NCBI GenBank assembly: GCA_902788175.1
Contig: CADAJF010000005.1
Span: 62,001 to 126,000, forward strand
Origin: an uncultured Bacteroidia bacterium
GTDB taxonomy: Bacteria > Bacteroidota > Bacteroidia > Bacteroidales > UBA932
DNA length: 64,000 nt
Reading direction: 5' to 3'
Every line of letters starts with the position of its first letter. The stretch's first letter is position 1. The position numbers and the translations under genes are program-made. Below, piece after piece: positions 51,071 through 59,471 of the stretch. The notes under the pieces were generated by a model. It worked only from the letters and a program-made list of their open reading frames with translations. It was not told the DNA's origin and ran no database searches.

Positions 51071-52558
51071 CTATTGCAAGGTGAATACGGGGCGGATGGG
51101 GGTGCCATACTCGGCCATTAATGTTCTAATATTTATTGGGACAGAAGGGGTACAAATAAAAATGTCTGCCGTTTCGGATCCCAAAGAATTTTTTCCTTTA
51201 TACTCGGGGGTCCAGCAGATAATGGCATCAAGGTTTTTTATGCTTAAATCCGAACCAAAGGCATTTGAAGAATGCGGCAAATAGAAATAATTGTTTGTAT
51301 AACCGGATTTTTTACCACAGAATGCCCGGACGCTGTTATTCAAGTCTTCTTGAGTGTAACCATGCTCGGTATAATCCCACAAACGCCTCCATTCATCAGA
51401 CGTAGGCATGCGCCAGGCGCCGCCCAGAACCACATAAGCTGCATCGTAGGCCGGCTTTAAATAGTTGTTTTCATCCAATTCGGGGAAGGAAAAATTGCTC
51501 TCTGAAAAATTATGATTGAAGGAGTACTTCCCATTGGCCCCAAGAATACGCGGGTAGCCGGTGGTCTGGCCCCAGGCAAAATACAAACCGGGATCATAAT
51601 CGGATGTGGCGCCCAGGTTGCGCCGGGCCCAGTACATTCGTTTGCCGTCGGCATTGTCAATGCCCAGGTCCTCGTATGGCGTGGCCTTCCACTTGCTTTC
51701 GTCGGAGATGTCCCCCAGGTTCACGCTCAGGTTTCCGTTCACGGTCTTGGGACCTACGCTCCGCGTGTAGGCAATCTTGTTCTTCTGGTCCAGGATGGTG
51801 AAATCGAAGGTTACGGGCGTTCCCACGGCGCTTGCGTCCAGAAGGCCGGCAAAGTGCATGGCACTGCCGTCCTTCCGCCCCACGATGAGCCGCTCACGGT
51901 CCAAGCCATAGGCTCCGTACCAAAGTTCCAAGGCTGAGTGGGTAACGCCGGTCACGTACAGTTTCCTCAGGTATTTCATGTTCAAGTGATACGTGCGGGA
52001 GGGGTCGAAGCCCGTCACCTGGAAGTCGATGAGTTTTCCCGAAGACGAGTCCGTGTACTGCGGCGCGGCCATCCTGAGTGTGGCCGTGAGCCCGCCGGTG
52101 CTGCTGTACGTGTAGTCCACAAGGCCGGACTCCAGGAAATAGTCGTAGTATGACAGCGCGTTGTATGAGGTGATACCGGGCTCCGGACGGACAGACTGAT
52201 TATGGGGCAGGTGGATGGCGCGGAGTTTCTTGGACGAAGCATTTGCAATCTCATCCTCTGTGAGACCGTGTTTGCATGTGCCAACCCAGCTGGCTCCGCT
52301 ATACTTTAACTCAAGGTATTTATGGACATCCGTCTTGAAAAACACAAGGATAACGTCGCCCACAGCCCACCCGGTTTTGATGGCCTTGGTGTCGGCCGAC
52401 CACCCGGCATGGGAAATGGTAAGGTTAAGCTTGAGTTCCTCCCCGGAGTTTGTCTCCTCCACGGGCGTCTGCCCGGCGTCAGGCTCCGGAAGGGTGGTCT
52501 TGGTGCAGGCGGCAAAGGCAAACGCCGCGCAAACGATGATGGCGGTAATCTTTTTCAT
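51071..52558 (-). CDS. Fimbrillin-like lipoprotein with FISUMP-type C-terminal domain
   Basis: Start MKKITAIIVCAAFAFAAC at 52558 gives 495 residues. The N-terminal hallmark is DTKAIKTGWAVGDVILVFFKTD, followed by a long loop (KHGLTEDEIANASSKKLRA) and SSGKLIDFQVTGFDPSRTYH. The C-terminal module has MYWARRNLGATSDYDPGLYF, AWGQTTGYPRI, GGAWRMPTSDEWRRLWDY, NYFYLPHSS and YGTPIRPVFTLQ. It is the first lipoprotein of a unit that contains three peptide genes and the lipoprotein at 49.4 kb, all behind the 52.7-kb twin-site promoter. Confidence 0.82.
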   Translation of the reverse strand: MKKITAIIVCAAFAFAACTKTTLPEPDAGQTPVEETNSGEELKLNLTISHAGWSADTKAIKTGWAVGDVILVFFKTDVHKYLELKYSGASWVGTCKHGLTEDEIANASSKKLRAIHLPHNQSVRPEPGITSYNALSYYDYFLESGLVDYTYSSTGGLTATLRMAAPQYTDSSSGKLIDFQVTGFDPSRTYHLNMKYLRKLYVTGVTHSALELWYGAYGLDRERLIVGRKDGSAMHFAGLLDASAVGTPVTFDFTILDQKNKIAYTRSVGPKTVNGNLSVNLGDISDESKWKATPYEDLGIDNADGKRMYWARRNLGATSDYDPGLYFAWGQTTGYPRILGANGKYSFNHNFSESNFSFPELDENNYLKPAYDAAYVVLGGAWRMPTSDEWRRLWDYTEHGYTQEDLNNSVRAFCGKKSGYTNNYFYLPHSSNAFGSDLSIKNLDAIICWTPEYKGKNSLGSETADIFICTPSVPINIRTLMAEYGTPIRPVFTLQ

Positions 52559-52580
52559 GGCTCTCTTTCTTTTACGGGGT

Positions 52581-52691
52581 TTACCACTTCTGCGTGTCTC
52601 CAAACGGATCCACAAAACTTTGGGCAATCACTCCTTCGGTCTGGAGCTCCAATGTCTCGCACTGAGGCGGGAGATACTTTTGCAGATTCAT
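52581..52691 (-). CDS. Small peptide of the Y-x-x-P family (36 residues)
   Basis: Begins MNLQKYLPPQCETLELQTEG, continues VIAQSFVDPFGDTQKW. It has the complete core Y-L-P-P-Q-C-E-T-L-E-L-x-x-E-G-V-I-A-Q-S and a short variable tail. ATG lies 27 bases after the -7 box; the stop is 22 bases before the lipoprotein ATG. Confidence 0.78.
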   Translation of the reverse strand: MNLQKYLPPQCETLELQTEGVIAQSFVDPFGDTQKW

Positions 52692-52717
52692 AGGGCTTTT
52701 CGTTTTACGTTCTGCTG

Positions 52718-52781
52718 CAAAGATGCCCTATCCCGCGCAAACCGATGTCTCAAATTGACAATTTTTTGTCTCATTCTGACA
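52718..52781 (-). promoter_or_regulatory. Twin-site promoter, copy 3
   Basis: Read on plus, sites TGTCTCATTCTGACA (52767-52781) and TGTCTCAAATTGACA (52746-52760), 21 bp apart; minus-strand -7 box CATCTTTG at 52725-52718 after a 20-base spacer. Confidence 0.8.
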
Positions 52782-52864
52782 AAAATTGCCCATTTGCCAT
52801 TCTGTGCGCAGCAATAAATCTCCTCTGGTGTCCTGACAAACGCGTTGGGGGCCGATGGAAAGAT

Positions 52865-52935
52865 ACAGGCGACAGCCTGTCCGTCTTTGCAAAAACGCCT
52901 TAAAATGCTTGGACGGGAAGCTGTCGCCTGTTTTT
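52865..52935. terminator. Large stem-loop after the LRR remnant
   Basis: ACAGGCGACAGC (52865-52876) pairs with GCTGTCGCCTGT (52920-52931), with an inner CCGTC/GACGG pair. The T5 run is on the plus strand, although the only nearby gene end is on the minus strand (52946), so direction is unclear. Confidence 0.5.
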
Positions 52936-52945
52936 GGGGGCCGGG

Positions 52946-53437
52946 CTACTGGCTCTGCTGCACGGTCCAGCCGGTGGGGATGCCGCTGATGCCGGAGGGC
53001 CAGGTGACACCGGACTTTTTGACGAAGGTGCCACTTGAGGGGACACCGCTCAGCCAGTCGTCGGTGTAGTCGGCTCCGGGGTTGGTTGCCAGGCAGGTGA
53101 CGTTGCCAAGCAAGGTGCAGTCACGGAACATGAAGGCGTAGCACCCGGAAACCAGCTTGGCGGCTTTCAGCTCCGGGGCGCTTGCCAGCGCTCTGCAGTT
53201 GTCGAACATATTCATGTAGCAGCCTTCCGCAAGGTTGGTGGCGGGAAGTTCCGGGGCGTCTTGCAGCCGGATGCATCCGCTGAACATGCCGCTGTAGCAG
53301 AACGCGGCCAGGTTGGTGGCAGGAAGCACCGGGGGCTTCCTGAGCTGGTTACAACCGCTGAACATGTTGGCATAGCACTCACTTCCCAGGGTGGTGGCGG
53401 GAAGCAGCGTTGCGGCAGCGGGCTCAGGGTGACTTGT
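52946..53437 (-). pseudogene. C-terminal remnant of a BspA-type leucine-rich-repeat protein
   Basis: About 163 codons encode three to four LRR units of the LPATxLAxxCYxxMFxGCxxL type and the usual BspA-like tail (DWLSGVPSSGTFVKKSG, then PSGISGIPTGWTV). No signal peptide or start precedes the repeats: the frame opens directly at the TAA of the upstream lipoprotein, in the same frame. The first Met (53365) is inside a repeat. It is probably the end of a larger protein left by recombination; stop-codon readthrough to make a fused product is an alternative. Confidence 0.65.
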
Positions 53438-54778
53438 TTAGAAGCTTATCTCGTCATGGAAGGGGTTAAAGGTGGGTGTCGTGGGGCTTTTGAGGGCGCG
53501 CACCATCAGTATATCTGACAAGCCGCACAACTCGTGGCCGATGCCGCTATGGCCGACGCGGATAGACGTTCCGGGCAAAGAGGTCCAATACGGTCCTTCG
53601 GGAAGGAAGATAAATCCCGAATCTCCCCAGATTACCAACCCCCATACAGATTCTTTAAATCTTATGGATGCATGGTTAAGGGTGGGCTCATTTGTCACAG
53701 GGTCTTTAATCAAATTCAGCCACTGATCGACCGAGGGAACAATGTATCCCAGGCTCGTTGCGGTTGAATAGTCATGTTCTGTACCATAATCCTCGGGTGC
53801 CGACGCTTCGTAGTTGCAGGTGTGCCATTCGCCGTAGGATACACCGTCCTTGACAAGTTCCACGGTCTTATCCGGCCCTACTTCCAGCCAGCGTGTACTG
53901 CTTTTGGCGGGAAGGACTATGGCGTTGTGGTTGGAGATGGTCTTGCCGGATACAAACAAATTTTTTCTGGAAAGGGTATTGCCTTGGAACATATCTCTCA
54001 ATACAAAGTAGTAATTGTTCCCGTACTCGTCCAGGTAATCAGGGTCAAGGATACCACTGAAAAGCCATCCGCCCTTGTAAGGGTTGCCCGCCATTGGATA
54101 ACCATAGGGGCCCTTATCCTGGTTAATATCCAGATTCTCCGTGACACCCCAGAACTGAGTGGAACTTATGGCTCCTGTAGACAACCATAACCGGGATGAG
54201 GAAGTCCCTGCGGACGCGTCTTCTATCCAGAACTGGACAAAAACTTCCGGAATGGTCATATTAAACGCTCCGGAAACCTTCCCGTTCTTTACGACAAAAG
54301 TGAGTGTTGCAGTAAGGTAGTATGATTCGTCCTCCTCCCCCGTGCAGTGGAAGGCGTAGTGTGTTGAAGAGCCATTAAAAATTGTCGTAGAAGATGTTGC
54401 AAAAGGCAGATGCACCGCCCGCATGGTGCCTGTGTCCCCTTCCTGCAGGCCAAGTGCGCCCACCTCTACGTTCGCTGCGTTCATCTCCACGTTTGTCCAG
54501 GCGGATCCGTCGTAACGCATCTGCAGGTGCCTGGGGGATGGCACCCCTTCAAAGAAGACATATATCACGTCGCCATCTTCCCAGCCAGTTTTCACGGCTT
54601 TGGTGGCGGGGCCGCCGTCGGAATAATCGGCCGAAAGGTCAAAGACGATGGGCGTGGCGGTGGTTTCCGCCTGGGTCTCACGTTCGGGTTCAGGAACGGG
54701 CTCAATCTCGGGAACTACATTTTCTTTCTGGCACGCTGCCAGGGCCACAAGGGCTGTGAGGAAAATAATCTTTTTCAT
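53438..54778 (-). CDS. Fimbrillin-like lipoprotein
   Basis: Start MKKIIFLTALVALAAC at 54778 gives 446 residues. After a Glu/Pro-rich linker (EPVPEPERETQAETT) comes the hallmark ATKAVKTGWEDGDVIYVFFEG, then VSGAFNMTIPEVFVQFWIED. The C-terminal region (YGEWHTCNYEASAPEDYG, GYIVPSVDQWLNLI, SGFIFLPEGPYWTSLP) is a shorter, diverged FISUMP-like module. It is closely similar to its upstream neighbour at 54.9 kb in linker, hallmark and C-terminal layout, which points to tandem duplication. It stops at TAA with an in-frame LRR remnant beyond. Confidence 0.82.
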   Translation of the reverse strand: MKKIIFLTALVALAACQKENVVPEIEPVPEPERETQAETTATPIVFDLSADYSDGGPATKAVKTGWEDGDVIYVFFEGVPSPRHLQMRYDGSAWTNVEMNAANVEVGALGLQEGDTGTMRAVHLPFATSSTTIFNGSSTHYAFHCTGEEDESYYLTATLTFVVKNGKVSGAFNMTIPEVFVQFWIEDASAGTSSSRLWLSTGAISSTQFWGVTENLDINQDKGPYGYPMAGNPYKGGWLFSGILDPDYLDEYGNNYYFVLRDMFQGNTLSRKNLFVSGKTISNHNAIVLPAKSSTRWLEVGPDKTVELVKDGVSYGEWHTCNYEASAPEDYGTEHDYSTATSLGYIVPSVDQWLNLIKDPVTNEPTLNHASIRFKESVWGLVIWGDSGFIFLPEGPYWTSLPGTSIRVGHSGIGHELCGLSDILMVRALKSPTTPTFNPFHDEISF

Positions 54779-54797
54779 ATGGGAGTGGGCTGATTGT

Positions 54798-54935
54798 CTA
54801 AAAGTAAATTTCATTGGGGTCGAAGCCATTAAAATTAGGATTTCCCGAAGCGGGGCTCTGCGCAATGACTCCTTCCAGGCGCAGTTCCAGCGCTTCGCAC
54901 AGGGGTGCGGTATAGCTTGTTTTGTCTGTTTTCAT
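54798..54935 (-). CDS. Small peptide of the Y-x-x-P family (45 residues)
   Basis: Begins MKTDKTSYTAPLCEALELRL, continues EGVIAQSPASGNPNFNGFDP and ends NEIYF. The core is nearly identical to that of the 49.1-kb peptide, while the tail is different. It starts 6 bases after the stop of one lipoprotein and ends 19 bases before the next, so it is cotranscribed between the two. Confidence 0.78.
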   Translation of the reverse strand: MKTDKTSYTAPLCEALELRLEGVIAQSPASGNPNFNGFDPNEIYF

Positions 54936-54941
54936 AGGGCT

Positions 54942-56279
54942 TTACAGGGTGCGTTCAGGGTTAAACAGGGTCAGAGACGGGTCTGTAGGGCCCACGAGGG
55001 CGCGGACAAGCGCATTGGCGCTTTTGTCAATATCTTTGATGTAAGGAGCCGACACACTGTGATTCACTACAACAGCATATGCCTCGGCGTCTTCGGCGCC
55101 GGAATAAGGGGTTGATGTCCAGTAGACTCCATCCTGCAGGAAGATAAACTTGCCATCCTTGTCCACTCCCGCAAGCCCCGGAATCAAATCTTCTCCCACG
55201 CAGACGGGAGCCCAGGAAAGGCCGCCGATAAGCGCTTCCCACTCCTGCTTGTCCGGAACGGTTTCACCCAGGGAAACGGCCGTGGCAAAGTTGTATTCCT
55301 TAGGATAATCATACCCGGGATATCGGTCGCCGAAGTTCTTGATCTTCCACTTGCCCAGGGAGGCCTGTGTGCTGCTCAGTTCCACAAAGTCGTCATCTTC
55401 CAGGACCGGCTGCCAGCGGGAGCTCTCCCATGACGGGAGTTTGATGGCATCGTGGCTCTGGATGGGGGCCGATGCCTTCACATACAGATCCTCCATTTCC
55501 GTCACATGCATAGTTCCACGATATTCCTTCTTCGTTTTACGGAAATAATAGCTGCTGCCAAATTCGGTGGTATATCCCTCTGCCAGGCGGCCGGCAAAAA
55601 GAAAGCCCCCTTCGTAGGCATTGGGGAGAATGCCCTTGCCGGCAGAGTAATCGAATTCGTAAATATCCATACTGTCAGGAATAATCTCGTTGATTTCGAC
55701 AGGTTTTATCGCCGGACAGTAAAGATAGTACTCATCTCTTGTAGCCAGCTTGGCGGCGGCATCCGGGTCCTCTATCCAGAACTGGACCATTCCTTCGGGA
55801 ATGCACATGTTGAACGCGCCGGACACTTTATTGTTGTTTACCACATAGTGGAGCGTGCCAGTAAGCCAGTAAGAATAATATGCAGGCTGATTCGCACTTG
55901 AGAAGAAAAACGACCCGCTGTAGTCGGTCGTAATAACAGTGTCATTCCCGAAAGGGAAGTAAACGGCCCGCATCAGCCCTTCCTGTCCGTTGGAAAGGCC
56001 AATGTCACCCTCAGTGTCGCCGTTCATCTGAACGGCAGTCCAGGAGCTGCCGTCGTAGCGCAGCTGAAGATGTTTTGGGGCCTCTACGCCCTGGAAGAAG
56101 ACAAAGACCACGTCGCCGGCCTCCCATCCGGTTTTCACGGCTTTGGTGGCATTGCCATAGTTGGCCGTCAGTTCAAAAGTAATGGGAGAAGCCGTCTCTT
56201 GCACCGTTTCAGGTTGTACGGTTTCTTTTTGGCAGGCCACAAGGGCCACAAGGATTGTGAGAAGGAAAAACTTTTTCAT
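54942..56279 (-). CDS. Fimbrillin-like lipoprotein
   Basis: Start MKKFFLLTILVALVAC at 56279 gives 445 residues, with hallmark ATKAVKTGWEAGDVVFVFFQG, then VSGAFNMCIPEGMVQFWIED. The C-terminal part (LGKWKIKNFGDRYPGYDYPK, GETVPDKQEWEALIGGLSW, GKFIFLQDGVYWTSTPY) parallels the neighbour at 53.4 kb. It is the one array lipoprotein with no small peptide gene directly in front; instead it follows the twin-site promoter by 29 bases and is followed by a peptide gene. Confidence 0.82.
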   Translation of the reverse strand: MKKFFLLTILVALVACQKETVQPETVQETASPITFELTANYGNATKAVKTGWEAGDVVFVFFQGVEAPKHLQLRYDGSSWTAVQMNGDTEGDIGLSNGQEGLMRAVYFPFGNDTVITTDYSGSFFFSSANQPAYYSYWLTGTLHYVVNNNKVSGAFNMCIPEGMVQFWIEDPDAAAKLATRDEYYLYCPAIKPVEINEIIPDSMDIYEFDYSAGKGILPNAYEGGFLFAGRLAEGYTTEFGSSYYFRKTKKEYRGTMHVTEMEDLYVKASAPIQSHDAIKLPSWESSRWQPVLEDDDFVELSSTQASLGKWKIKNFGDRYPGYDYPKEYNFATAVSLGETVPDKQEWEALIGGLSWAPVCVGEDLIPGLAGVDKDGKFIFLQDGVYWTSTPYSGAEDAEAYAVVVNHSVSAPYIKDIDKSANALVRALVGPTDPSLTLFNPERTL

Positions 56280-56308
56280 AAAGCGTTTTGTGTTTATGTT
56301 GTCTGTTG

Positions 56309-56372
56309 CAAAAATGCCCATTCTCGCGCAAACCGATGTCTCATTCTGACAAAAAAATGTCTCATTCTGACA
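56309..56372 (-). promoter_or_regulatory. Twin-site promoter, copy 4
   Basis: Two identical sites TGTCTCATTCTGACA (56337-56351 and 56358-56372, read on plus), 21 bp apart; minus-strand -7 box CATTTTTG at 56316-56309 after a 20-base spacer. Confidence 0.82.
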
Positions 56373-56445
56373 ATTTTTGCATTTTCAGCCTTATCGGCCC
56401 ACCCTTCCACTGATCGACAAACACCTGACCCACAGGCATTTATAA

Positions 56446-56478
56446 AAATCAATCGTCGCAAATTGCAACGATTGATTT
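56446..56478. repeat. Dispersed palindrome, copy 5
   Basis: AAATCAATCGTCGCAA / TTGCAACGATTGATTT with the same C-A mismatch as copy 1. The left flank CACCTGACCCACAGG resembles that of copy 2. It lies 26 bases beyond the stop of the LRR lipoprotein gene at 56504. Confidence 0.85.
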
Positions 56479-56503
56479 CTGTAACTCGATGATGATCAGC
56501 TTT

Positions 56504-59458
56504 TTACCTCCACGCTGCAGGGATGCTGGCGTGGTTGGTAAATCTGGCGTTTACCGGGGCATAGCAGCCTGACGTACCGTAGGGACCGTCCCCGCCATAA
56601 GTGTAATTCCAAAGGTCGGGCACGGTTCCTGCGACACCGCCAGAAGAACCCAATTGCTGGCCGGCACCATAAAACGCGGATGTGAAATTCGGGGTCACGC
56701 CGGCAAAGCGATTCGCTTTGGTAATGCCGCTGGCCGGGTCGATAAAAATACCCGCGCTAAGCTTCATACGAGGGCACGCCTGGAATGCACTGTTCAAATT
56801 CGTGAGCTTGGGATTGTAGGCGAGCAGCTTGTCAGGAAGGTTTGTAAGATCGGTTCTGTAAAACATAGCGGTGATGTTTTCCAGATTCTTGAGATTCCTG
56901 AAAAGGCCGGCAGGAAGCGTTCCCGCCAAAGTACGGTTAAAATCAAAGAAATACGATAAGTCGGTAAGCTTTTCATTGTTGACAAAGAAATCTTCTGAGA
57001 GGATATGCCCGGAAGCGTTGGGGTCGGCGATAATACAATCATTATAACCAGCGAAGACGGGGGCTGTTTCCAAATCGGGGTTGTTCTGGAAAAGCTTACC
57101 CGGGAGATAGCCCTGGTGGGCTTTGTTGAAAGCTCTCTGAAAAGCTCTGGTGACATTCTTAAGTTTCGGTGCCTCCCACAGCAGCTGCTCGGGAATCAGC
57201 TGGCCGTTATCTTGCACCAGAAGGCCGATACCGACAGCATCGGTGCCCCATCCGTTCCCCATATAAGAACACAGGCCCTCAATCGAATTTAATACGGGCT
57301 TGTCCTTTAAAAGCAAGGGGGGGATTTTCCCTGTCATATAGATACTATGACTGAATGTGTAGTTCATCATCTCCACCTTTTTGCAGTTCCAAAACAGCTC
57401 CTCCGGAACGAAATATCCGGAGGAATCACCCGTCATGCCATTGCAGTATGCGAAAGTGTAATTAAATCTCTTCGCCTCTACACAGTCCTCGAAAAGCGTT
57501 CCCGGAACGGAGCCTTCCAGGGATGAACAGTTAATGAAAATTCGACGGAAATCCCAGGCTTTTCTGCATTCCTTGAAAAGCCCCGGCGGAATGGTTCCTC
57601 CCAAATTGGCACAGCCGGAAAACAGGCAGAAAAAAGATTCTATCCCGACCGTGTTGTTGCTGTCCCTGCAGGCATAAAACAAATCTTCCGGGATGGGACC
57701 GGTCAGATAAGTGCAATTTTGGAATGCATAATCAAAATGCTTTGCAGAGCTGCATCCGGAGAAGGTGTCTTCCGGAAGGTTGGTAAGCCCTGAATTCTCG
57801 AAAACCCTATTGAAGAGGGTCACGTTGCTTAATCCCTGGAAAAGGCCGTCCGGAATTACCGAAAGGCTTTTACATTCATAAAACATCCCTTGACAACTTT
57901 CCGCCGAAACAAGGTTGGAAAGCATTCCCGGCGACAAAGACTCTAACCCTGAACGGCCGAAAGCAAAGGTGAAGTCACTCGCATTCTCAAGGCCTTCGAA
58001 CAACTGCTCCGGAATGGTCTTTAGGGATGAGCAACCGTAGAAAACGTATGTCATGGAGGTGAGCTGCGGGTTCTTGGAGAAAAGCCCTTCGGGAACTGAA
58101 CGGAGATTCGTACAGCCTCTGAAAGCACTGTCTGCGCTTGTCCCCGCATAGGGAAGGATGGGGGTCAGCATTTCTGTAAGCATGAACCCGGATGTCGAGT
58201 AAGCATTGAAATTGAATGGCGGAATCCTGGAATTGGACGGATTGTTCAGATAATCTTCAGGGGCTGCGGCAATTATGGTGATGGTGTGTTCCCCAAGGTC
58301 ATTCGCCTGATATTCAAAGGTTTTCAAGGCATCCTCAACGATTGTTCCTCTCGGAATCCTTGTGGAGCTACCGTTCATATCGCCCCAGAAGATGGTCAGG
58401 TCGGTTGGGGCCTCGGCCGATTGAAACGGGACGCAAAAACTCCGGCTGCCGCTTGACGTTGCGATGACGAAACTCATCGTCTCCTCCGCGAGTTCCCTCG
58501 GCAGGCCGTCATTCGGAGTCACGCTCAGGAAACTGCCGGGCTCAATGGGCGGCAAGTCAAGGGTAATGTCGCCCTGTTCCGTGGTCACGGTCAGGGTGGC
58601 GTCTGTGACAGGGAAGGGAGGAATAAAAAAGTACACCGTGTCCTTCTCCCCATAGCGGAGCGTCCTGCCGCCTGCGGGAAAGTCCAGACTCAGTTCCTTC
58701 CCCCGGGCAACACCCGTATTCCAGGCATACTCGATGGGGTTTTTACCCATATCGGCCGTCCACGCCCCGCAGAGGTAAGAATCGGCCCCCGAGGTGGTCA
58801 GCGTTACCGAGGTCACTGTCAACTGATTGCCAGGGTAGTTGTATCCGGAGGAAGGGGTGAGCACAAGCCTGAGGGGCATGACGGCCATCTGGAAGCCTAG
58901 GCTCACGGTAGCGCCGTCCCTTGGGTCGGCCATTGTGCTTGCGACCATGTAGGCGTATCTCATGTCCTTGCCATCCTGTACGTCCGGCAGGGAGAAATGG
59001 AGGAGGTCTCCCGTGAAAGTTCCCACGCCGGAGACGGGGGCGCTGTCAGGAGAGGGATACATGGCGCGGAAGCTGTGCGGCGTATCTTTTCCCCAGCGGA
59101 GTCTGGACTTCGGCCCGCACGGAGATAGAACGGTTGCGGTGGATGTGCGGCCCTCGGACGTAATTCCTTCCACCTGGTAGTCGCACCAATCGGGAGCCGG
59201 GTCGACACGCCAGATGCGGATGACATCCCCTCTCACCCAGTTCAGGCGCTCGTACTCCTGGCCGCCTGCGCTTACAATCTCGCCGGAGTAGGCCGTTTTC
59301 GTTGCCGGGGCCGACAGCGGGGTGCCGGCGAAGAGGATTTCATCCCCTGCGGGGAGCGTCTGAGGGGCATCCAGTTTCCCGGTGCAGCCGGTTCCGGCTG
59401 CACAGAGCGCCGCGACGGCAAGAAGGGCGGCTATCTTGTGTATGATTGTCTCTCTCAT
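56504..59458 (-). CDS. Fimbrillin-like N-domain fused to leucine-rich repeats, lipoprotein
   Basis: A 984-residue lipoprotein (ALCAAGTGC lipobox, about Cys25). Residues about 35-330 contain a fimbrillin-type domain (ATKTAYSGEIVSAGG, LNWVRGDVIRIWRV). From about residue 340 a bacterial-surface domain leads into BspA/DUF285-type repeats (SADSAFRGCTNLRSVPEGLF, YGCSSLKTIPEQLFEGL, NLPEDTFSGCSSAKHFDYAF) to about residue 940. Such proteins are surface adhesins. It follows the Big2-type lipoprotein by 13 bases and is last in its unit, ended by palindrome copy 5. Confidence 0.85.
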   Translation of the reverse strand: MRETIIHKIAALLAVAALCAAGTGCTGKLDAPQTLPAGDEILFAGTPLSAPATKTAYSGEIVSAGGQEYERLNWVRGDVIRIWRVDPAPDWCDYQVEGITSEGRTSTATVLSPCGPKSRLRWGKDTPHSFRAMYPSPDSAPVSGVGTFTGDLLHFSLPDVQDGKDMRYAYMVASTMADPRDGATVSLGFQMAVMPLRLVLTPSSGYNYPGNQLTVTSVTLTTSGADSYLCGAWTADMGKNPIEYAWNTGVARGKELSLDFPAGGRTLRYGEKDTVYFFIPPFPVTDATLTVTTEQGDITLDLPPIEPGSFLSVTPNDGLPRELAEETMSFVIATSSGSRSFCVPFQSAEAPTDLTIFWGDMNGSSTRIPRGTIVEDALKTFEYQANDLGEHTITIIAAAPEDYLNNPSNSRIPPFNFNAYSTSGFMLTEMLTPILPYAGTSADSAFRGCTNLRSVPEGLFSKNPQLTSMTYVFYGCSSLKTIPEQLFEGLENASDFTFAFGRSGLESLSPGMLSNLVSAESCQGMFYECKSLSVIPDGLFQGLSNVTLFNRVFENSGLTNLPEDTFSGCSSAKHFDYAFQNCTYLTGPIPEDLFYACRDSNNTVGIESFFCLFSGCANLGGTIPPGLFKECRKAWDFRRIFINCSSLEGSVPGTLFEDCVEAKRFNYTFAYCNGMTGDSSGYFVPEELFWNCKKVEMMNYTFSHSIYMTGKIPPLLLKDKPVLNSIEGLCSYMGNGWGTDAVGIGLLVQDNGQLIPEQLLWEAPKLKNVTRAFQRAFNKAHQGYLPGKLFQNNPDLETAPVFAGYNDCIIADPNASGHILSEDFFVNNEKLTDLSYFFDFNRTLAGTLPAGLFRNLKNLENITAMFYRTDLTNLPDKLLAYNPKLTNLNSAFQACPRMKLSAGIFIDPASGITKANRFAGVTPNFTSAFYGAGQQLGSSGGVAGTVPDLWNYTYGGDGPYGTSGCYAPVNARFTNHASIPAAWR

Positions 59459-59471
59459 ATTCTTCGCGCCA

